Below are positions 1 to 7,851 of a stretch of DNA of 64,000 nt, piece by piece. The notes under the pieces were generated by a model. The model was not told where the DNA came from. It saw nothing but the letters and a program-made list of their open reading frames with translations, and ran no database searches. How positions within the stretch are numbered: the stretch's first letter is position 1; the number at the start of each line of letters is the position of its first letter. The DNA comes from Xanthomonas pisi DSM 18956 (GTDB taxonomy: Bacteria; Pseudomonadota; Gammaproteobacteria; Xanthomonadales; Xanthomonadaceae). The position numbers and the translations under genes are program-made. Location of the stretch: contig NZ_JPLE01000016.1 of the NCBI RefSeq assembly GCF_001010415.1, forward strand, positions 26,176 through 90,175, read 5' to 3'.

Positions 1-399
1 GCACAACGCCGCAGCCAGGCCCAGGCTCCAGCCACGTCCACGCACGCCGCGCTGGCCATCGTGACGGCCCGCAGGCGCCACGTGCCGAGGCGGTCGTGGT
101 TGCGGCAATCGGGACGGCAACGGCAACGCGATCACATTGGGCGAGGCTGCAGCCGCACGCGTGCGGCGATCGCCCTCGAGCAAGGCCTCCACATCCAGCT
201 CCATGCCACGCAAGACATCGCCCAGCTCGCCGGCGACGCGCAGCACGGCCATGTACTCGCGCACATGCAGCGGCGATGCGGTCAGCCATTGCATGAAGCT
301 GGCTTGCTGCTGCGCATCCAGCGCCTGCATGCGGTGCAGTGCATGCCAGTGCGCGGCTTCGCCGGCAGCGCTGCGGGTGGCCAGAATGCGCGTGCTCAC
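1..399 (-). CDS. FecR-family anti-sigma/signal transducer, N-terminal part (cut by window edge)
   Basis: The reading frame starts at a GTG whose bases overlap the TGA stop of the sigma-factor gene (GTGA), and it stays open to base 1. The 133 visible residues have the FecR-type cytoplasmic N-terminus: a region rich in A, H, W and Q (EAAHWHALHRMQALDAQQQA), then FMQWLTASPLHVREY, a form of the FxxWL..sp.h..e motif. A hydrophobic stretch (SLGLAAALC) begins at the window edge and should be the single membrane span. In this family the protein relays signals from a TonB-dependent transducer to its FecI partner. The periplasmic half lies outside the window. The start rests on the overlap and on family similarity. 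Confidence 0.8.
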   Translation of the reverse strand, partial: MSTRILATRSAAGEAAHWHALHRMQALDAQQQASFMQWLTASPLHVREYMAVLRVAGELGDVLRGMELDVEALLEGDRRTRAAAASPNVIALPLPSRLPQPRPPRHVAPAGRHDGQRGVRGRGWSLGLAAALC

Positions 400-920
400 C
401 AGCTCTCCCCGCTGTCGGCAACTGCCTGCCTGCAAGCCGACAACCCACGCACCACATGTTTTTTGACCATGTGCGCAGACACGCCCATGCGCTCGGCGAT
501 CTGCTTATAGCTGAGTCCATCGCGGTACTGCATCACCAGCACCGCGCAGGTGCGCTGCGGCAAGGTCGCCAGCAAGGCCTGCAGACGTTGCTGGCGCTGC
601 TGACGGTGCGCGGCATCTTCCACATCCTCGCCGGCGGCCAGCAACTGCGAAAACTGTTCCATTTCTTCGATCTGCAACGGCGCCTGCTTGCGACGCACCG
701 CCTGCTCGCGCGCAAGATTCAGCGCCACCGTGTACAGATAGGCTTCCGGGTTGGCGATTCCCTCGCCCTGGTCCTGCTGCGCACGCAACAGGCGGAGATA
801 GGTTTCCTGCACCAGGTCCTCGGCGTCTTCCTTGGCGCCGCGGCGCACAAAGAAACCGCGCAGCACCGATCCGTGCTGCGTGAACACCTGGGTCCACGCG
901 CGGGTGGCAGTGGCTTTCAT
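396..920 (-). CDS. RNA polymerase ECF sigma factor, FecI type
   Basis: This 174-residue protein has the normal length and two-domain layout of an ECF sigma factor. Sigma region 2 lies at about residues 10-75 (AEDLVQETYLRLLRA, then the LYTVALNLAREQ helix). Region 4 at about 115-165 is a helix-turn-helix ending in YKQIAERMGVSAHMVKKHV. It is expected to direct RNA polymerase to a promoter for an iron- or substrate-uptake receptor. The FecR-like gene follows directly with a 4-base overlap, the usual fecI-fecR operon. The receptor normally follows fecR and would lie beyond base 1. Its target is unknown. Confidence 0.88.
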   Translation of the reverse strand: MKATATRAWTQVFTQHGSVLRGFFVRRGAKEDAEDLVQETYLRLLRAQQDQGEGIANPEAYLYTVALNLAREQAVRRKQAPLQIEEMEQFSQLLAAGEDVEDAAHRQQRQQRLQALLATLPQRTCAVLVMQYRDGLSYKQIAERMGVSAHMVKKHVVRGLSACRQAVADSGESW

Positions 921-1201
921 CGTGCGCGCTCCCCTTGCGCTGGGCGGGCTAGCCTGGCCAATTCAGGTGACACCACGATGACGCACGACGCATGCCTGCC
1001 TGCACTGCAGGCCGCTGCGTTGCGCAACCGATCGCCCATCGCGCGACACTGCAATGCGCTCAAGCGAACGCCACAGCGCTGCTGTTTGTCCGCGCAAGCG
1101 CGATCGCAGCATCGCTACATCTACACCGTCCCTACACCGCACCTTGACCCTGCGAGGGTCAAGGTGAGGGTCCTCCTCCCAGCCATCGCCACGGGGTTCG
1201 C
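921..1201. other. Intergenic region between the divergent sigma-factor and oxidoreductase operons
   Basis: This 281-base gap must hold the promoters of both the leftward fecI-like gene and the rightward paoABC-like operon. A short near-palindrome, tgaccctgcgagggtcaagg, lies at about 1144-1163 (arms TGACCCT and AGGGTCA), about 40 bases upstream of the paoA start. It could be an operator or a leader hairpin. I see no other element. Confidence 0.4.
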
Positions 1202-1774
1202 ATGAATGCCACGCCCGCCATTGCCGATCACACGGCGCCGGCCGCCGCCGCTGCGCCGACCTACCCGGTCAACCTGCGCATCAACGGTCAGCCTTATCAG
1301 TTGCAACTGGAAGCCTGGGTCAGCCTGCTCGATCTGCTGCGCGACCGGCTCGATCTCACCGGCAGCAAGAAGGGCTGCGATCACGGCCAGTGCGGTGCAT
1401 GCACGGTGCTGGTCGACGGCCGCCGCATCAATAGCTGCCTGACGCTTGCGGTCATGCAGGACGGCGCCGACATCACCACCGTCGAAGGCCTGGCCGATGG
1501 TGAGCAACTGCATCCCCTGCAGCGCGCCTTCATCGCGCACGATGCATTCCAGTGCGGATACTGCACGCCGGGCCAGTTGTGTTCGGCGGTCGGTCTGCTC
1601 AAGGAAGGCAAGGCGCACGACCGCGACCAGGTGCGTGAACTGATGAGCGGCAATCTGTGCCGCTGCGGTGCGTATCCGCAGATCACCGATGCGGTGATGG
1701 AGGTGATGGGCAAGCGCGGCGACAGCAGCGACAGCGCTGCCACGCCGTGGACGCCCGGGACGGTGCCGGCATGA
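1202..1774 (+). CDS. paoA: Aldehyde/xanthine oxidoreductase, 2Fe-2S subunit (PaoA/YagT-like)
   Basis: The protein has 190 residues. It has the plant-type ferredoxin cluster motif (KKGCDHGQCGACTVLVDG) and a second 2Fe-2S domain with FQCGYCTPGQ and GNLCRCGAYPQI, the two-cluster arrangement of the small subunit of molybdenum hydroxylases. It would pass electrons from the molybdenum subunit to the FAD subunit. E. coli PaoA is longer and carries a twin-arginine signal. Here the N-terminus (MNATPAIADHTAPAAAAAPT) has no RR motif and no hydrophobic core, so export is not evident. The stop overlaps the next start (ATGA). The gene symbol is assigned by homology; the substrate is not known. Confidence 0.88.
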   Translation: MNATPAIADHTAPAAAAAPTYPVNLRINGQPYQLQLEAWVSLLDLLRDRLDLTGSKKGCDHGQCGACTVLVDGRRINSCLTLAVMQDGADITTVEGLADGEQLHPLQRAFIAHDAFQCGYCTPGQLCSAVGLLKEGKAHDRDQVRELMSGNLCRCGAYPQITDAVMEVMGKRGDSSDSAATPWTPGTVPA

Positions 1775-2835
1775 TCCCGCTCAGCTACGCACGCCCGGAC
1801 AGCGTGGATGCCGCGCTCGCTGCCATTGCATCGCGCGGCGACGACCCGCATCCGGTACCGTCGGATGCGCCCGTGCGGCTGATCGCCGGCGGCACCAACC
1901 TCACCGATTTGATGAAGCTGCAACTGATGCGACCCAGCAGCCTAGTCGACATCAATCGCCTGCCGCTGGACAGCATCAGCGCGTTGCCGGAGGGCGGCGT
2001 GCGCCTGGGCGCGCTCGCGCGCAACGCCGACACTGCGTATCACCCGGACGTCGAAACGCGCTACCCGTTGCTGAGCGCGGCGATCCTGGCCGGCGCCTCG
2101 CCGCAGATCCGCAACATGGCCAGCAACGGCGGCAACCTGTTGCAACGCACGCGCTGCATGTACTTCTACGACCACGCCACACCTTGCAACAAGCGTGCAC
2201 CGGGCAGCGGGTGTTCGGCCATTGGCGGGTTGACCAAATACAACGCCATCCTCGGCACCAGCGCACACTGCATCGCCACGCATCCGTCGGATATGTGCGT
2301 GGCCCTGGCGGCGCTGGACGCGGTGGTGCATGTGCAGGGCCCGCAAGGCGAGCGCGACATTGCATTTGCCGATTTTCATCGGTTGCCTGGCGATCATCCG
2401 GAACTGGACAGCACGCTGGCGCCGGACGAACTGATCGTGCATATCGATCTGCCCGACGCGCAGCGGTTTGTCGCGCACAGCGCTTATCTGAAGATCCGCG
2501 AGCGTCTGTCGTATGCGTTTGCGCTGGTGTCGGTGGCTGCCGCGCTCGACCTGAAGGACGACGGCAGCATCGGCGAGGTGCGCGTTGCCCTCGGCGGGGG
2601 GGCGCACAAGCCGTGGCGCAATCCCGACGCAGAAGCGCAGCTGGTGGGGTCGCCCGCCACTGCGGACACTTTTGCGCGTCTGGCAGACGCCCTGCTGCAA
2701 GGCGCACAGGCGCAGGGCGAAAACGCCTTCAAGCTGCCGTTGGCACGCCGCGCCATCGTGCGCGCACTGGAGGTCGCGCGCGAGGGCACCACCGACAACC
2801 GCGGGCGCACCACTGCGCTGGAGGAATCCCCATGA
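1771..2835 (+). CDS. paoB: Aldehyde oxidoreductase, FAD-binding subunit (PaoB/YagS-like)
   Basis: The 354-residue protein has the CO-dehydrogenase-flavoprotein fold: RLIAGGTNLTDLMKL binds FAD near residue 36, and SPQIRNMASNGGNLLQRTRC follows near 110. The cysteine cluster after it (TRCMYFYDHATPCNKRAPGSG then C) is characteristic of PaoB, which carries an extra 4Fe-4S cluster that ordinary xanthine dehydrogenase FAD subunits lack. The start is the ATG overlapping the paoA stop by 4 bases. The stop overlaps the next gene by 4 bases, so the three subunits are translationally coupled. Confidence 0.88.
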   Translation: MIPLSYARPDSVDAALAAIASRGDDPHPVPSDAPVRLIAGGTNLTDLMKLQLMRPSSLVDINRLPLDSISALPEGGVRLGALARNADTAYHPDVETRYPLLSAAILAGASPQIRNMASNGGNLLQRTRCMYFYDHATPCNKRAPGSGCSAIGGLTKYNAILGTSAHCIATHPSDMCVALAALDAVVHVQGPQGERDIAFADFHRLPGDHPELDSTLAPDELIVHIDLPDAQRFVAHSAYLKIRERLSYAFALVSVAAALDLKDDGSIGEVRVALGGGAHKPWRNPDAEAQLVGSPATADTFARLADALLQGAQAQGENAFKLPLARRAIVRALEVAREGTTDNRGRTTALEESP

Positions 2836-5129
2836 ACGCACGCAGCACGGATCTATCCAACCGCCAATTGACGCCACCGGTCGCCGATCCAGGCACCGGC
2901 TTTCGCCCTACCGGCACCGCTGTGCCGCGTATCGACGGACGTGCGAAAGTCACCGGCCAGGCGCGCTATGCCGCCGAGTGGCCGGTGCCGGACCTCGCCT
3001 ATGGCGTGGTGGTCAACAGCAGCATCGCCAAGGGCGAGATCGTCGCCTTCCATCTTGCTGCCGCGCGTGCGGTGCCCGGCGTGCTGGAGATCGTCACCCA
3101 TGAAAACCGCCCGCATATGCGCGGCATGGACGTGTTCTACAAGGACATGACCGCACCGGCCGGCTCGCCGTTCCGGCCCCTGTACGACAACAAGATCCTG
3201 TACAGCGGCCAGCCGATCGCCCTGGTGGTGGCCGACACTTTTGAAGCGGCGCGCCACGCGGCCCACCTGGTGGAAGTGGAACTGCTGCAGGATCCGCACG
3301 ACACCAACCTGATGACCAACCTGGACCGTGCGCACAAGCCCAAGGCCATGAAGGCCGGTTTCTCGCCGCCGCCCAAGGACAAGGGCGAGCCGGACACCGC
3401 CTTTGCCAATGCCGCTGTCCAGGTGCAGGCCGACTACTACAGCGGCGTGGAACACCACAATCCGATGGAGTTGTTCGCCTCGACCGTGATCCGCGAGGAA
3501 GACGGCCACTTCACCATCTACGACAAGACCCAGGGCTCTCAGAACAGCCGTTGGTACGTCTCGCATGTATTCGGCCTGAGCAAGCGCAAGGTCACCGTGC
3601 GCAATCCATACGTGGGCGGTGCCTTCGGCTCCGGGCTGCGACCGCAGTATCAGTTGCCGCTGGCGGTGATGGCTTCGATCCTGCTGGACCGTTCGGTGCG
3701 CGTGGTGCTGACACGGCAACAGATGTTCACCTTCGGCCACCGCCCGGAAACCGTGCAGCGGCTCAAGCTCGGCGCCGACCGCGATGGCAGCTTGCGTGCC
3801 ATCTGGCACGAGGCCATCGCCGAAACCTCGCGCATCGAGGACTACGTCGAGGTCGTGGTCAACTGGAGCGGGCAGCTATATGCCTGCGACAACGTGCATT
3901 TGGGCTACAACCTGGTCAGCCTGGACCAGTACAGCCCGATGGACATGCGCGCGCCCGGCGCGACCCATGGCATGCATGCGCTGGAAGTGGCGATGGACGA
4001 GTTGGCCTACGAGGTGGGCATCGATCCGCTGGCGCTGCGCTTGAAGAATTACGCCGAGGTCAATCCTGCCGACGACAAGCCGTTTTCCAGCAAGGCCTTG
4101 CGCGCGTGTTACCAGCAAGGTGCAGAGCGCTTTGGCTGGGCAAACCGCCCGCCGCAGCCGCGCGCGCGCAAGGAAGGCCGCGAGTGGGTCGGCTGGGGCA
4201 TGGCCACCGGTCAATGGGATGCGATGCAGATGTTTGCGCGCGCCCATGCGGTATTGCATGCCGATGGTCGACTGGTGGTGAGCAGTGCCGCCAGCGACAT
4301 CGGCACCGGCACCTACACAGTGATGGCGATGATCGCTGCCGAAGCGCTGGGCCTGCCACTGGAACAGGTGACCTTCCAGCTCGGCGACTCCACCTTGCCT
4401 GTCGCGCCCATCGAAGGCGGCTCCTCGCATGTCGCCACGATCGGCTCGGCGGTGGATGGGGTGTGCGGCAAATTGCGCACGCGGCTGCTGCGCCTGGCCC
4501 AGGCCTTGCCCGATTCGCGCTTTGCCCGGGTCAAACTGGACGATGTGGTCTTTGCCGACGGCACGCTTGCGCTGCGTGCCGATGCCAGCAGCGCGGTTGC
4601 ATTGCCTGAGTTGCTGCGCGCGGCTGAACTGGAGCAGATCGAAGACAAGTTCCTGCTGCTGCCCAATGTGCTCAAGCAGCGCAAATACACCCGCGCCACG
4701 CACGGGGCGGTGTTTGTGGAGGTTCGCGTGGACGAAGAACTGGGCACCGTGCGAGTGATGCGGGTGGTCAGTGCGATTGCCGCAGGGCGCATCCTCAATC
4801 CGACCACTGCGCGCAGCCAGATCGTGGGCGGTGTGGTCTGGGGTATCGGCCAGGCCCTGCACGAACACACCCAGGCCGATCACCGCTTCGGCCGCTTCAT
4901 GAATCACGATCTGGCGCAGTACCACGTCTGCGCCAATGCCGACATCCATGACATCGACGTGATCTTTGCCGACGAAGACGACCGCGTGGTCAGCAGCCTG
5001 GGGGCCAAAGGTGTGGGCGAGATCGGCCAGGTGGGCGTGTCGGCAGCCATCTGCAACGCCATCTTCCACGCTACCGGCAAGCGCATCCGCAGCACGCCGA
5101 TGTCGCCGGACAAGGTGATGGCGGACTGA
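2832..5129 (+). CDS. paoC: Aldehyde oxidoreductase, molybdenum-cofactor subunit (PaoC/YagR-like)
   Basis: This 765-residue catalytic subunit of a molybdenum hydroxylase starts with a PRIDGRAKVTGQARYAAEW N-terminal domain. Molybdopterin-binding segments follow, including NPYVGGAFGSGLRPQYQLP and DMRAPGATHGMHALE, and the GAKGVGEIG motif near the C-terminus holds the expected catalytic glutamate. It would oxidise aldehydes or aromatic substrates with water as the oxygen source. It closes the paoA-B-C operon. A dyad GCGGGATC/GATCCCGC at 5140-5159 sits just after the stop. A PaoD-type cofactor-insertion chaperone, found next to paoC in E. coli, is not seen here. Confidence 0.88.
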   Translation: MNARSTDLSNRQLTPPVADPGTGFRPTGTAVPRIDGRAKVTGQARYAAEWPVPDLAYGVVVNSSIAKGEIVAFHLAAARAVPGVLEIVTHENRPHMRGMDVFYKDMTAPAGSPFRPLYDNKILYSGQPIALVVADTFEAARHAAHLVEVELLQDPHDTNLMTNLDRAHKPKAMKAGFSPPPKDKGEPDTAFANAAVQVQADYYSGVEHHNPMELFASTVIREEDGHFTIYDKTQGSQNSRWYVSHVFGLSKRKVTVRNPYVGGAFGSGLRPQYQLPLAVMASILLDRSVRVVLTRQQMFTFGHRPETVQRLKLGADRDGSLRAIWHEAIAETSRIEDYVEVVVNWSGQLYACDNVHLGYNLVSLDQYSPMDMRAPGATHGMHALEVAMDELAYEVGIDPLALRLKNYAEVNPADDKPFSSKALRACYQQGAERFGWANRPPQPRARKEGREWVGWGMATGQWDAMQMFARAHAVLHADGRLVVSSAASDIGTGTYTVMAMIAAEALGLPLEQVTFQLGDSTLPVAPIEGGSSHVATIGSAVDGVCGKLRTRLLRLAQALPDSRFARVKLDDVVFADGTLALRADASSAVALPELLRAAELEQIEDKFLLLPNVLKQRKYTRATHGAVFVEVRVDEELGTVRVMRVVSAIAAGRILNPTTARSQIVGGVVWGIGQALHEHTQADHRFGRFMNHDLAQYHVCANADIHDIDVIFADEDDRVVSSLGAKGVGEIGQVGVSAAICNAIFHATGKRIRSTPMSPDKVMAD

Positions 5130-5139
5130 GCGCGCGACG

Positions 5140-5159
5140 GCGGGATCGGCGGATCCCGC
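5140..5159 (+). terminator. Possible stem-loop after paoC
   Basis: The arms GCGGGATC and GATCCCGC flank a 4-base loop 10 bases after the paoC stop. There is no U-tract, so intrinsic termination is uncertain; it may only stabilise the 3' end of the operon. Confidence 0.35.
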
Positions 5160-5404
5160 AGTGCGATGCAATGGCATCTGGTGAGCGGCCCGGCATCGCA
5201 CGATGTCGGGCCGAAAACCATTGCGGCCGGACCGGTTGGGGGAGATAGGCGGTCCAGCTTGCCGACATCCGGCGCGTGACATCACCGGCCTTGCGTTTGA
5301 TCACGCGCAACGGCGGCGCCTGGCCACTGCCTTTCAGACATCATCACTGCACCACACCACCGCACCGCAGACGCGTGCAACCACTCACCTACACATACCA
5401 GGCA

Positions 5405-6055
5405 TCAGCGTCCTCGCAAGGACTTCTTCTTGCCCGGCGTCTGCGCACTCCCCGCCTGCACCGTGGCCAAGGCCATGGTGATCAGACCGGCGATCAAACG
5501 GCGCAGCACCGCTTCGTTCTCCGCCGAGGCCTTGAGGCTGGTGGTGGCAAGCCGCAGGATGTAAGCAAGATCGGCTGCCGACATCGCGCTGTCGTCGCCC
5601 ACATGCGGGCGCAGCATCTGCACCAGCGTGCCTTCCATCTGCTGGTACAGCGCATCCAGCGCGTCGGGCGCGTACACACCGCAGTTGGCGAGCAGATCCA
5701 GCCCGTTTTCGGAATCGATCACCGCCGCCACCGGCTCCAGCACCCAGATATCGAACAGATGCCGTAGCTGGGTCTGCAGATCCTGGGTGTCGCGCACGCG
5801 CAGCGCGGTTGCAGCCATGCAAATGTCGCGCTGACGCACTACCTGGGCGGCAAAGATCGCTTCCTTGTTGGGGAACGCGGCATACAGCGACGGCCGCGAC
5901 ATCTGCGCAGCCTGGGCGATGTCGCTCATGCTCACCTTGCGATAGCCATGCCGCAAGAACAGCTGCAGCGCGGTCTCCATGACGCGCGTCTGCTTGGGTT
6001 CGGCGGGCGCGGCGACAGGCGCAGCAGCCACTTTCGACGACTTTACACTTGACAT
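5405..6055 (-). CDS. TetR/AcrR-family transcriptional regulator
   Basis: The 216-residue protein has an N-terminal TetR DNA-binding domain at about residues 22-70 (TRVMETALQLFLRHGYRKVS, then MSDIAQAAQMSRPSLYAAF). The ligand-binding C-terminal domain is divergent, as is usual in the family, and ends in a basic tail (TPGKKKSLRGR). The frame is open far upstream, but the ATG at 6055 is favoured because it gives a standard TetR N-terminus and lies in the divergent promoter region. The gene faces a zinc alcohol dehydrogenase and probably represses it and itself through the paired TTACA-N12-TGTAA sites at 6042-6097. Confidence 0.85.
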   Translation of the reverse strand: MSSVKSSKVAAAPVAAPAEPKQTRVMETALQLFLRHGYRKVSMSDIAQAAQMSRPSLYAAFPNKEAIFAAQVVRQRDICMAATALRVRDTQDLQTQLRHLFDIWVLEPVAAVIDSENGLDLLANCGVYAPDALDALYQQMEGTLVQMLRPHVGDDSAMSAADLAYILRLATTSLKASAENEAVLRRLIAGLITMALATVQAGSAQTPGKKKSLRGR

Positions 6056-6097
6056 TATTTGTAAATGAGTAAACCTTACAGGTTCCGCCAATTGTAA
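6042..6097. promoter_or_regulatory. Two candidate TetR operators with the same 12-base spacing
   Basis: Two inverted repeats share half-sites and spacing: TTTACA-N12-TGTAAA at 6042-6065 and TTACA-N12-TGTAA at 6076-6097. Their starts are about three helical turns apart. The first covers the start codon of the TetR gene; the second lies 16 bases before the dehydrogenase ATG. Repeated arms and spacing in a divergent regulator-target gap suggest an operator pair. Binding is inferred. Confidence 0.6.
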
Positions 6098-6112
6098 AGC
6101 ACAGCGACTGCC

Positions 6113-7183
6113 ATGACCTCTGCCAATCCGCACTCCGGCGGCGCCAGCCGCGCCACCCGCGCCTATGCGGCGCTCGAGAAAGAAGGCGCCATGGTGCCAT
6201 GGCAGTTCGAACGCCGCGCGGTGCGCGCCAACGATGTCGCAATCAAGGTGCTGTTCTGCGGGGTCTGCCATTCGGACCTGCACTCGGTAAACAAGTGGGC
6301 CAGCGAATACCCGTTGGTGCCCGGCCACGAAATCGTTGGCGAAGTGATCGAGCTGGGCGCGGATATCGAAGGTTTCACGCTGGGCCAGCGCGTGATGATC
6401 GGCACCATCGTCGATTCCTGCCGGCACTGCGCGCCATGCCAGGCGCACGACGAAGTGTATTGCCATGCGTTCCCTACCCTGACCTTCGATGGCGTGGATC
6501 GCGTGGACGGCAGCCGCACGCGCGGTGGCTATTCGCAGTACTACGTGTCCGACGCGCGTTTCGTCTATCCATTGCCCGACGGCCTGGACCCGGCCGCTGC
6601 CGCGCCACTGCTCTGCGCCGGCATCACCTGCTTTGCGCCACTGCACCGCTACGGCATCGGCCCTGGCCATACCGTGGGCGTGGTCGGCATCGGCGGGCTT
6701 GGCCATCTGGGCATCAAGTTCGCCCGTGCCATGGGTGCGCATGTCGTCGCCTTCACCACCTCGCCCAGGAAGGCCGCCGAAGCGCATCGCCTGGGCGCGC
6801 ACGACGTGGTGGTCTCCACCGATGCGGCGCAGATGCAGGCACAGGCCTACCGCTTCGATTTCATCCTGGACACCGTCTCGCGCAGCTACCCCATGAACGA
6901 CATGCTCAAGGCGCTCACGCTCGACGGCACCCTGTGCACGCTGGGCCTGCCCGACCAGCTGGATTTCCGCCCGGTGCTGCTGGCCATGGGCCGCCGCAAG
7001 GTCACCAGCTCCGGCACCGGCGGCACCGACACCCACACCATGCTCGCGTTCTGCCAACAGCACGGCATCGTGGCCGATATCGAATTGATCAAGCTGCAGG
7101 ACATCAACGCTGCCTTCGCGCGGGTCCACACCAACGAGGCGCACTACCGCTTTGTGATCGATATGCAGGCATCGGCCTTGTAG
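6113..7183 (+). CDS. Zinc-dependent alcohol dehydrogenase (YahK/cinnamyl-alcohol type)
   Basis: This 356-residue medium-chain dehydrogenase has catalytic-zinc ligands C49 (in FCGVCHSDLHS) and H72 (GHE), and the four structural-zinc cysteines C103, C106, C109 and C117. The Rossmann motif VGIGGLGHLGIKFA follows near residue 186. It reversibly reduces aldehydes to alcohols with NAD(P)H. Family members such as YahK act on a broad range of aldehydes, which fits a detoxification role under the adjacent TetR regulator. The true substrate is unknown. Confidence 0.88.
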   Translation: MTSANPHSGGASRATRAYAALEKEGAMVPWQFERRAVRANDVAIKVLFCGVCHSDLHSVNKWASEYPLVPGHEIVGEVIELGADIEGFTLGQRVMIGTIVDSCRHCAPCQAHDEVYCHAFPTLTFDGVDRVDGSRTRGGYSQYYVSDARFVYPLPDGLDPAAAAPLLCAGITCFAPLHRYGIGPGHTVGVVGIGGLGHLGIKFARAMGAHVVAFTTSPRKAAEAHRLGAHDVVVSTDAAQMQAQAYRFDFILDTVSRSYPMNDMLKALTLDGTLCTLGLPDQLDFRPVLLAMGRRKVTSSGTGGTDTHTMLAFCQQHGIVADIELIKLQDINAAFARVHTNEAHYRFVIDMQASAL

Positions 7184-7375
7184 CCGGCCTCGCTGCGATG
7201 CCGGCGCGGCCTGTGCGCGTGTCGGCATTGCATCCGTGCGTTGCCACCTCTGCCCGATGCATGCGCCACGCCCTGCCGAAGCCACCACCTCGCATGCGAA
7301 CCGGACCCGCATGCCAGGCACCGCGCCGATGTAGCGTGAGCGCATCTTCCGACCAGCAACGCTCTGTCTGCCTGC

Positions 7376-7636
7376 GTGCACCACTCGACGTCAGCTGCGA
7401 CGAGGCGCGACCGCACTGCCAGCGTCGTGCGCCCGGTGCGCGAGCTCAAGGACTTCCGCAAGCGCAGGGTGCCGGCCGGCGGCAGCGTCACCGCGCAGTT
7501 CGAGCTGCGTCGCGCGCATCTGACGTTTGTCGGACAGGCGATGACCCCGATCGTGGAGCCGGGCCTGTTCGATCTCTGGCTCGCGCCGTCCGCGCAAGCC
7601 GGTGGCGTGCATGCGCAATGCGAATGGTTGGGCTGA
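7376..7636 (+). pseudogene. Remnant of a GH3 beta-glucosidase (C-terminal Fn3-like domain only)
   Basis: The frame encodes RPVRELKDFRKRRVPAGG, then a beta-rich segment ending IVEPGLFDLWLAPSAQAGGVH. This is the pattern of the C-terminal fibronectin-like domain of GH3 glucosidases (rpvkeLkgF...l.pGe...v.F..., then vv.pG.f.vwiG.sa). The catalytic GH3 barrel and middle domain are absent upstream, where bases 7190-7370 show no recognisable coding. I read it as the decayed tail of a deleted gene. A short functional gene is unlikely because this domain is not known to act alone. Confidence 0.6.
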
Positions 7637-7851
7637 GTGGACGACAAAACCGAGCGGGCCGCTGCCACTGGGGCACGGACGACACGCAGGCGCAGCGGCG
7701 CTACGCCAGTGACATGACAAGGCCGGGCAGCGGCCGCACGACGCAGTGACTCGATGCGTTGTACCAGGCGAGTCGCTGCGGGATAGTGCGGCCGGCCTGG
7801 CTGAATGTTGCAAATGTACGACAACCGCCGCGCATCGGCTGTCGCTACGTG

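Noticed and set aside
2184..5129. 981-codon reading of paoC beginning inside paoB
   Set aside because: The ATG at 2832 overlapping the paoB stop gives the standard subunit length; the earlier part is out-of-frame paoB.
5405..7384. 659-codon minus-strand frame covering the dehydrogenase gene
   Set aside because: Only the last third is a TetR protein; the upstream part is the reverse frame of the zinc dehydrogenase.
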